Shown here piece after piece: positions 1 through 4,931 of a DNA stretch of 5,861 bases. This stretch comes from Candidatus Omnitrophota bacterium (lineage in GTDB: Bacteria; Omnitrophota; Gorgyraeia; Gorgyraeales; Gorgyraeaceae): assembly GCA_026387215.1 (NCBI GenBank), contig JAPLMC010000042.1, positions 6,329-12,189 of the forward strand, given 5' to 3'. How positions within the stretch are numbered: the stretch's first letter is position 1; the number at the start of each line of letters is the position of its first letter. The translations under genes and the position numbers were made by a program. Below the pieces are notes generated by a model. It ran no database searches and was not told the origin of the DNA. It worked only from the letters and a program-made list of their open reading frames with translations.

Positions 1-89
1 ATCTTGGCTGCTTCAAGCACAGTTTTACCACCAAGGTCTTCTATGGGCCTGTCACCCATTCCATCTCCAACTAAAACAATATATTTCAT
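1..89 (-). CDS. apgM: 2,3-bisphosphoglycerate-independent phosphoglycerate mutase, archaeal type (ApgM), N-terminal fragment
   Basis: Only the first 29 codons are inside the window; the gene runs off the left edge. The peptide begins MKYIVLVGDGMGDRPIEDLG and continues GKTVLEAAK. This is the characteristic start of ApgM, a metalloenzyme of the alkaline phosphatase superfamily that interconverts 3- and 2-phosphoglycerate in glycolysis and gluconeogenesis in the cytoplasm. In this family the Asp of the GDG motif (residue 9) belongs to the metal site, and the LGGKT..EAAK stretch is conserved. The ATG start is supported by a GGAG six bases upstream. The gene follows the HD-GYP regulator on the same strand after a 73-nt gap with two hairpins, so it may be read through from the signalling operon or be served by its own promoter. 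No promoter was recognised. The family call rests on this short N-terminus only. Confidence 0.8.
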   Translation of the reverse strand, partial: MKYIVLVGDGMGDRPIEDLGGKTVLEAAK

Positions 90-95
90 AGATAT

Positions 96-99
96 CTCC
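96..99 (-). promoter_or_regulatory. Ribosome binding site of apgM
   Basis: GGAG on the minus strand with a six-base spacer (ATATCT) before the ATG at 89. It fixes the apgM start. It lies one base 3' of the 101-120 hairpin in the direction of transcription, so folding or unfolding of that hairpin could affect access to it; that effect is inference. Confidence 0.7.
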
Positions 100-100
100 A

Positions 101-120
101 AAATCCGCATAGGCGGATTT
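101..120. repeat. Perfect 8-bp inverted repeat with 4-nt loop before apgM
   Basis: AAATCCGC and GCGGATTT are exact inverted copies around the loop ATAG. On the minus strand the hairpin is followed by only one more T and then directly by the apgM Shine-Dalgarno, so it lacks the long U tract of a good intrinsic terminator. It could be an attenuator or RNA-stability element, or half of the compound palindromic element that also includes 123-163. Confidence 0.65.
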
Positions 121-122
121 AA

Positions 123-163
123 TCCCGAGTCTCGCCACCGCGAAGGTGGCGAACGAGGGACTC
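123..163. repeat. GC-rich imperfect palindrome at the end of the HD-GYP gene
   Basis: The core is TCGCCACC (132-139) and GGTGGCGA (145-152), an exact 8-bp stem with a 5-nt loop. An outer arm can pair either as TCCC/GGGA (123-126 with 157-160) or as GAGTC/GACTC (127-131 with 159-163). The outermost base is the first base of the TAG stop codon of the HD-GYP gene. It is much richer in GC than its surroundings. It looks like a REP-type interspersed palindrome or a 3'-end stabilising hairpin. Copy number elsewhere in the genome cannot be seen from here. Confidence 0.6.
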
Positions 164-2109
164 TATATTGTATGTTTTACTATCTTCCCTTTTTTATACG
201 CTTTCATAAACGCTTCTACTATTTCAGTGTCAAACTGTGTGCCAGATTTATTTTTTAACTCATTTAAAGCAGCCTCTTCAGGCAAAGCCTTCCTGTAAGG
301 CCTGTCCGATGTCATTGCATGATAAGCATCCACTACGCTAATGATTCGCGCTTCAACAGGTATGCCTTCGCCCTTAAGCCCATCAGGATAGCCTGTCCCG
401 TCACACTTTTCCTGATGATGTCTTATAATCTTTCCCACTTTTTTCAATTTTTTAATAGGCTCGAGTATTCTAGCTCCGATTTCGGTATGCTGCTTCATTA
501 TTTCAAATTCCTCAGGCGTAAGGCTAGAGGGCTTATGAAGCAGGGCGTCAGGCACGCCTATCTTCCCTATATCGTGGAGCAAAAGAGCTGTTTTTAGCTC
601 GTCCATATCTATATTCATCTTTACAGAATCCGCGAGTTCTTCCGCCACTACCATCCCGTATTTAGTTACCTCCTCTAAATGGCCGCGAGTATAAGAGTCT
701 TTTTCATCAACTGTCTTTGCAAGCGCCAAAATTATCTGAAAAGAACTCTCTTTTTCTTTTTCTCTCAGCTTTTGTAGTTCTAATAAATTCTTTGCATTTT
801 CTATTACAATAGCCACTTCATTGGAAATTGTTAATAATAATTCCAATTCTTCTTTAGTATATAAATCACCCGAAATCTTATTCCCTAAAATCAGAAATCC
901 TATAAGTTTTCCTTTATTAAAACTAGGTACACAAGCCACGCATCCAAGCTTCTCCAGTTCACTGTTTAAATCAGGTAAGCTCGCAAAATCATTTTTATTA
1001 TATAAAAATCCAACGCGTTTATCCTTCAACCATTTTATTAATGCATGATCTTCTTCTATTTTGTATCCTTTTTGCACAACATTTTCTTCCCCTCGTTTGC
1101 TTCTTAAAATAAACCCCTTATCGTTCTCGTCATAATAAAATATGCAGGCGCTTTTCAGCTTCATATGTTTTTTTACTACATACACAATTAGATACAACAG
1201 CTTACGCGTATCGGTTATAAGCACCATGCCTTTAGAAGCTTCTAAAAGCGTTTTATGATAGTTATAAAATTGTTCATTTGCAGTTTCTGTGCTCTTATAT
1301 AAACCATGTCCCACTGCTGTTTGACGGACAATTCTGCCAAGCCTGTCCATTTCTTCAGAACTAACTATAGCGGCTACTGGATCAAATAGGTCTCCGACAA
1401 ATGAGGTATAACCGCTACCCGCCAAATCTTTGGTGTCCTGAGAAAAACCATACAATATTATATCCTTGGCTGGATCTTTCATACGTAAAAGCTTATCGCT
1501 CAACTTATATAGCCTGAACACGCTTATGTCGCTCAGCACAATATCAGGCTTAAATTCTTCTAACTTTTCCAGCGTCTCGTCCTCAGTAAACGCCGCTGCC
1601 ATTTGATACCTACCTTTCGAGCGTTTTAAATCGCGAAAATACGCCAATTTCGGGCTATATGTTATCTCGTTTGGCTCTATAAAAAGAAGCTTTGCCCTGG
1701 CTAATATACTATTATCCATAAGCGCTGCAGTATTTTTCCCAGTGTCTTCTTTTCCAGCTAGCACAGACTCTATAACCGTTATAAGTGTTTTTACGGAAAA
1801 AGGTTTTGTCAAAAACACATCGCATCCTATATTTTCCACCTCTTCCTTGCATTCTTCTGAAAAACCAGTTAATATAACTACCTTTGCATCTTTATATATT
1901 TTCTTTGCTTCTTTTAAAATTTCTATGCCGCTCATGTCTGGCATCTGTATATCTAATAAAATAAGTCCAATGCCAGGTTGATTCAGAAAACCCATTGCCT
2001 CGCGACCGTTAAATGCAGCTAAGACTTCGTAGCCCTTTGACACAAAAAACTCTTTAAGAACTAGCGTAATATCTTTTTCATCGTCTACTATCAGTATCTT
2101 ATTTTTCAT
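163..2109 (-). CDS. Response regulator: receiver, degenerate receiver, GAF and HD-GYP c-di-GMP phosphodiesterase
   Basis: A 648-residue soluble protein. Residues 4-118 are a receiver with acidic pair D9/D10, phospho-acceptor D53 (LLDIQMP), T81 and K102 (TKPF). Residues 137-250 look like a second, degenerate receiver (PDIVLSDIS with D194) lacking the conserved Lys. Residues 285-440 are a GAF domain. A short helix (441-455) leads to the HD-GYP domain at about 455-640: H477, HDIGKIGVP (H512/D513), H541, H564/H565 and GTGYPDG (571-577), then DRPYR. All the expected metal and GYP motifs are present, so it should be an active phosphodiesterase of cyclic di-GMP (or a related cyclic dinucleotide). 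There is no DNA-binding domain; the output is second-messenger turnover. The ATG at 2109 has AAGGA eight bases upstream and overlaps the preceding gene by 11 nt. Its GAF resembles that of the kinase upstream. Function is secure at family level; the substrate is inferred. Confidence 0.93.
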   Translation of the reverse strand: MKNKILIVDDEKDITLVLKEFFVSKGYEVLAAFNGREAMGFLNQPGIGLILLDIQMPDMSGIEILKEAKKIYKDAKVVILTGFSEECKEEVENIGCDVFLTKPFSVKTLITVIESVLAGKEDTGKNTAALMDNSILARAKLLFIEPNEITYSPKLAYFRDLKRSKGRYQMAAAFTEDETLEKLEEFKPDIVLSDISVFRLYKLSDKLLRMKDPAKDIILYGFSQDTKDLAGSGYTSFVGDLFDPVAAIVSSEEMDRLGRIVRQTAVGHGLYKSTETANEQFYNYHKTLLEASKGMVLITDTRKLLYLIVYVVKKHMKLKSACIFYYDENDKGFILRSKRGEENVVQKGYKIEEDHALIKWLKDKRVGFLYNKNDFASLPDLNSELEKLGCVACVPSFNKGKLIGFLILGNKISGDLYTKEELELLLTISNEVAIVIENAKNLLELQKLREKEKESSFQIILALAKTVDEKDSYTRGHLEEVTKYGMVVAEELADSVKMNIDMDELKTALLLHDIGKIGVPDALLHKPSSLTPEEFEIMKQHTEIGARILEPIKKLKKVGKIIRHHQEKCDGTGYPDGLKGEGIPVEARIISVVDAYHAMTSDRPYRKALPEEAALNELKNKSGTQFDTEIVEAFMKAYKKGKIVKHTI

Positions 2110-2356
2110 TCCTGGATTCCTTTGTATGAATATTTTTGCGTAATTTTTTTAAGATCTCCCCTATTTTCATGGCGTTTTCTTCCATACCGCTCATAACCTT
2201 AATAAACCGCGTTTTTTCTTCTTCTATTTTCTCTGAATTAATACCATTTTTTTCCAGATAGTATTTTGTCATGCCGGCATGAGTTGTTATTTTATTAAGT
2301 AAATTATTTATATTATGAAAGTCATTCTTCATTGTAACGCCTAGTTTTTCTTCCAT
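2099..2356 (-). CDS. Small stand-alone DHp/HisKA-like protein, candidate histidine phosphotransferase
   Basis: An 85-residue protein, predicted all-helical and strongly charged, with no signal peptide or membrane segment. Residues 13-23 (FHNINNLLNKI) resemble the H-box of HisKA/NtrB-type kinases, making H14 the candidate phosphorylated residue with Asn at +4, as in DHp domains. A second amphipathic helix (about 40-76, ending KIGEILKKLRKNI) would complete the two-helix hairpin that dimerises into a four-helix bundle. The same pattern appears in the DHp domain of the kinase two genes upstream. No ATP-binding domain follows, so it cannot autophosphorylate alone; a Spo0B- or HPt-like relay role between receivers is inferred. 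Position +1 after the His is Asn where Glu/Asp is usual. The ATG at 2356 directly follows the TAA of the receiver gene and has GGAGGT eight bases upstream; the alternative ATG at codon 9 has only a weak site. It could instead be a non-phosphorylated dimerisation partner. Confidence 0.72.
   Translation of the reverse strand: MEEKLGVTMKNDFHNINNLLNKITTHAGMTKYYLEKNGINSEKIEEEKTRFIKVMSGMEENAMKIGEILKKLRKNIHTKESRNEK
2118..2122 (-). promoter_or_regulatory. Ribosome binding site of the HD-GYP gene, inside the preceding gene
   Basis: AAGGA eight bases before the ATG at 2109, within the last codons of the small DHp-like gene. A second AGGA touches the ATG but is too close to work. The site supports the start chosen and implies translation linked to the upstream gene. 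Confidence 0.6.
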
Positions 2357-2740
2357 TTATTTTACCTCCAAGATATTCTTAATAGTTTCCGATAGGATTT
2401 TCAAGGACGTAGGTTTGCTTAAAAATGCGTTAGCGCCAAATGAAAAGCAGCTTTTCTTTATTTCTTCCTCTTCTCCAAACCCGGATGATATGACAATCTT
2501 TAAATCAGGCTTTAGCATTTTTGCAGCCCTTAAAACCTCTATGCCTGTAATCCCATCTTTTAAATGCAGATCCAGAAGCAATAACTCAGGCTTATGGTTT
2601 CTTAATAATTCCAGTCCATTAGAGCTGTTAGGAGATGTAAAAACATCGTATCCTAAAATCTTTAAGAAATCTCCTATATTTTTTAATAACGCTTCTTCGT
2701 CATCTATAATTAAGATCTTACGGCCTGATTTAATTTCCAT
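2357..2740 (-). CDS. Single-domain response regulator (stand-alone receiver)
   Basis: A 127-residue protein consisting of one receiver domain and nothing else, like CheY or Spo0F. The acidic pocket is D13/D14, the phospho-acceptor is D57 (LLLLDLHL), the switch Thr is replaced by S86 (VISSG), and the conserved Lys is K109 (LSKP). The loop after D57 reads HLKDGITG and lacks the usual Pro, a common variation. It begins 11 nt inside the end of the kinase gene and ends immediately before the small DHp-like gene, so it is very likely the first phospho-acceptor for the kinase. With no output domain it must act by protein contact or as a relay intermediate. The ATG at 2740 has AGGAG seven bases upstream. 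All catalytic residues look intact, so phosphorylation is expected. Confidence 0.94.
   Translation of the reverse strand: MEIKSGRKILIIDDEEALLKNIGDFLKILGYDVFTSPNSSNGLELLRNHKPELLLLDLHLKDGITGIEVLRAAKMLKPDLKIVISSGFGEEEEIKKSCFSFGANAFLSKPTSLKILSETIKNILEVK
2364..2369 (-). promoter_or_regulatory. Strong ribosome binding site of the small DHp-like gene
   Basis: GGAGGT, close to the ideal Shine-Dalgarno, inside the final codons of the receiver gene, with the ATG at 2356 abutting that gene's TAA. It is the best evidence that this 85-codon frame is translated, and it selects the first ATG over codon 9. Confidence 0.75.
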
Positions 2741-4931
2741 GATATTTCTCCTTATTTATAGGTAATTTTATAGTAAATGTTGCGCCTTTTTCATATTCTG
2801 AATCGCAAACAATTGTGCCTCTATGCATCTCTATAAAATCCCTTATAACACACAAGCCTAAGCCGCTTCCTTTATTAGATGTAGCTTTTGTAGTAAAATA
2901 AGGTGTGAACAACTTCCTTTGATTCTCCTTTGTAAGACCTATGCCATTATCTCTTACTTGAGCCACTATAACATGATCTTGCTGGGCAAGCGTAACTTCT
3001 ATTTCTCCTTGAAATAGTGAATTAGTTTGGCTCGCAATGTGCGCCTTATCCTGTATTGCATCATAAGCATTGTCTATTAAATTATAAAAAACGTCTTGCA
3101 ATAACGCCTCGCTTGCAAAAATATTAAGCGTCTCGTTTGAAGAAACTATGTTAAATTTCAACTCTCTTGCTTTATCAAGTCCGGAGTGGGAACGACTTAT
3201 CATAACAAGCTTGTAGGTATTTTCAATTAAGCTAACTAGATTAAACTTCTGGAACTCAACCTTTGCCTTTGCTCTTTTTAATATAGCGGAGGTTATTTCC
3301 TTGCCTTTATATACCTCACTATCTATTAATTCCAAAGCTTTTTTTGCTTCTCTTAAAAGAATTTTTGTATTCTCATCCTTCTGTGCTTCTATATTAAAAT
3401 TCTCCATTTTAAAAAGCAAAAGTTCCACTGAAGAACTTATTGATGCCAGGCGGTTATTGAATTGATGTGATGCGCCTGGGGCCATATCTGCAAGTGCCTC
3501 TCTCTTAGATTTTTCTACAATCCGAGATACTTCTTTCTGATGTAACTGCGCATTGTCAATTGCAAGAGCTGCTTCATTGGATAAAACCATCAGCAGGTTA
3601 ATGTCTTCTTGTGTAAAAGGGGTTTTATCGCGTCTGTCAGATAAAACCAAAAACCCTATAAGTCCGCTTTTCAAGAAAGATGGTATTACTGCGCTTATCT
3701 TCAGTTCTGATAAAATAGTAGCTAGGCTTTTGGATAAGGTTACATCGTAAAGTGACAGTTCTTCTGTTACAACAGGCAGCTTTTTCAAAGACAGGTGCTT
3801 AGTCAAATAACTCCCAGGGTTAAACTCATGTGGTAATTCAATAGATTCCCCGCAGTACCAAGCACTACTCAAGACATATATTCCGCTCTGGCTATTCAGT
3901 AGATATATGCCTGCAAATTTGAGTTTCAAAACCTTCACCAAATAATGCACCATTCGCCTTAAAAGAACCTCTAGGTTTGTAAACCTGAGCATATTATGCG
4001 AAAGCCGGCTCAATGCCTCGTGTGACTTAAATTCTCTGGCCCTTAATCGCGATTCAAGCTTTCTCTGTAATCTCATATAAATAAATGGCCCAGCACTAGC
4101 CAGAATAATGCCTATCAAAACCGGAATTACCCACCAATGAGAAGATGTGTTAGGAATATGCGTCTTTATTATGCCGCCCACTATAAAAGGAATAGCCAAT
4201 ACCGCCGTATAAACAAAAGCAAATATACTTGCGCGGGTAACTACAAGTCTAATATCCATAAAGCGATGCTGTATTATCGCATAAGCCATGATTGATAGAT
4301 AAAGAATTATAATAGAATCGGCAACAGGTATGACTTTAATACCATAAATCAAAGCAAAATAAATAAGGGCTGCTATAGAACCTACAAAAGTAGCCGTAAA
4401 GAAATATTTAAGTTTATTTTTTTGTTGTATACTTGCTTTTCTATAAGTAAATAACATTTTTATGAAGCCGTAATATGCATAAATCAACCAATATGCAATA
4501 AAAACAGCATATATAGGACCTGGATCTAAAAAATAATGTGCAAAAGAAAACTTTTTAAAAAAAAAAAAAAAAAACAGATTACTAAATGTCGCTATAAAAA
4601 AAAGGGGTGTTAAAATTAGCGATATAATAAACATATTTTTAACAAACTTACTATCTTTTATTCTTTTACCTATCATCGAAAAGACTAATGCAACCCATAT
4701 AGGGGGCATAAAAATTACAGGAATTTGCAATAATCTTCCATAATAAAGAGCTAATTGGGGATTTGTAGAAGTGCTTACAGTAAAAGAACTGAAACACCAG
4801 CTACTTACACATAAACTTAATAATATAAAAAATAAATTTATTCTATTTTTTCTATTATTATAATACACAAAACTACCGGTAATTAAACTTGTAATTGCAG
4901 CAATAATTGTAGCGTATTTATACCAGTTCAT
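2730..4931 (-). CDS. Membrane histidine kinase: multi-TM N-terminus, GAF, HisKA and HATPase domains
   Basis: A 733-residue sensor kinase. About nine hydrophobic segments fill residues 7-287 (roughly 7-24, 33-53, 68-87, 100-125, 138-160, 176-197, 203-222, 236-255, 267-287), resembling the 7TM-type N-terminal region of histidine kinases. A linker with an Arg-rich helix (287-302) leads to a GAF domain at about 318-462. The H-box is ASHQFNNRLASI with H489 as phospho-acceptor; the residue after His is Gln where Glu or Asp is usual, while Asn at +4 is kept. The ATPase domain has the N-box NLIDNA (617-622), G1 DNGIG (661-665), F-box LFTPYFTTK (674-682) and G2 GSGLGL (688-693), all intact. It should autophosphorylate and pass phosphate to the adjacent receiver. 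The ATG overlaps the TGA of the radical SAM gene as ATGA and no Shine-Dalgarno is visible, so translation probably depends on coupling. An 18-T tract encodes F120-F125. The ligand is unknown. Confidence 0.94.
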   Translation of the reverse strand: MNWYKYATIIAAITSLITGSFVYYNNRKNRINLFFILLSLCVSSWCFSSFTVSTSTNPQLALYYGRLLQIPVIFMPPIWVALVFSMIGKRIKDSKFVKNMFIISLILTPLFFIATFSNLFFFFFFKKFSFAHYFLDPGPIYAVFIAYWLIYAYYGFIKMLFTYRKASIQQKNKLKYFFTATFVGSIAALIYFALIYGIKVIPVADSIIILYLSIMAYAIIQHRFMDIRLVVTRASIFAFVYTAVLAIPFIVGGIIKTHIPNTSSHWWVIPVLIGIILASAGPFIYMRLQRKLESRLRAREFKSHEALSRLSHNMLRFTNLEVLLRRMVHYLVKVLKLKFAGIYLLNSQSGIYVLSSAWYCGESIELPHEFNPGSYLTKHLSLKKLPVVTEELSLYDVTLSKSLATILSELKISAVIPSFLKSGLIGFLVLSDRRDKTPFTQEDINLLMVLSNEAALAIDNAQLHQKEVSRIVEKSKREALADMAPGASHQFNNRLASISSSVELLLFKMENFNIEAQKDENTKILLREAKKALELIDSEVYKGKEITSAILKRAKAKVEFQKFNLVSLIENTYKLVMISRSHSGLDKARELKFNIVSSNETLNIFASEALLQDVFYNLIDNAYDAIQDKAHIASQTNSLFQGEIEVTLAQQDHVIVAQVRDNGIGLTKENQRKLFTPYFTTKATSNKGSGLGLCVIRDFIEMHRGTIVCDSEYEKGATFTIKLPINKEKYHGN
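2748..2752 (-). promoter_or_regulatory. Ribosome binding site of the single-domain receiver gene
   Basis: AGGAG with a seven-base spacer to the ATG at 2740, lying within the last codons of the kinase gene, which overlaps the receiver gene by 11 nt. Confidence 0.65.
4557..4574. repeat. 18-base A/T homopolymer inside the kinase membrane domain
   Basis: Eighteen consecutive A on the plus strand, read as eighteen T in the kinase gene, encode six Phe codons (residues 120-125) in the fourth hydrophobic segment. On the coding strand the tract is followed at once by AAAAA. Change of one or two bases by slippage would stop translation before the GAF and catalytic domains. The frame as given is open. 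Confidence 0.95.
4928..4931 (-). promoter_or_regulatory. ATGA stop-start overlap linking the radical SAM and kinase genes
   Basis: On the minus strand ATGA contains the kinase ATG (4931-4929) and the radical SAM TGA (4930-4928). The twenty or so bases before the ATG are A/T-rich with no purine-rich Shine-Dalgarno, unlike the three downstream genes. Termination-reinitiation is the likely way the kinase is translated. Confidence 0.75.

Noticed and set aside
101..120. Intrinsic terminator after the HD-GYP gene
   Set aside because: The stem is good but only about four T follow before the apgM ribosome binding site, and half the stem is A/T; kept as an inverted repeat only.
4..258. Plus-strand 84-codon open frame at the left edge
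   Set aside because: It runs antisense through the start of apgM, both hairpins and the end of the HD-GYP gene; the minus-strand frames have clear family motifs and it has none.
319..597. Plus-strand open frame opposite the HD-GYP domain
   Set aside because: It is antisense to the conserved HD and GYP motifs and has no recognisable protein features.
2415..2765. Plus-strand 116-codon open frame
   Set aside because: It mirrors the receiver gene, whose catalytic residues are all present on the minus strand; it is a shadow frame.
4557..4574. Frameshift or pseudogene in the kinase
   Set aside because: The frame is open through the homopolymer and every downstream kinase motif is intact in the same frame as the ATG.
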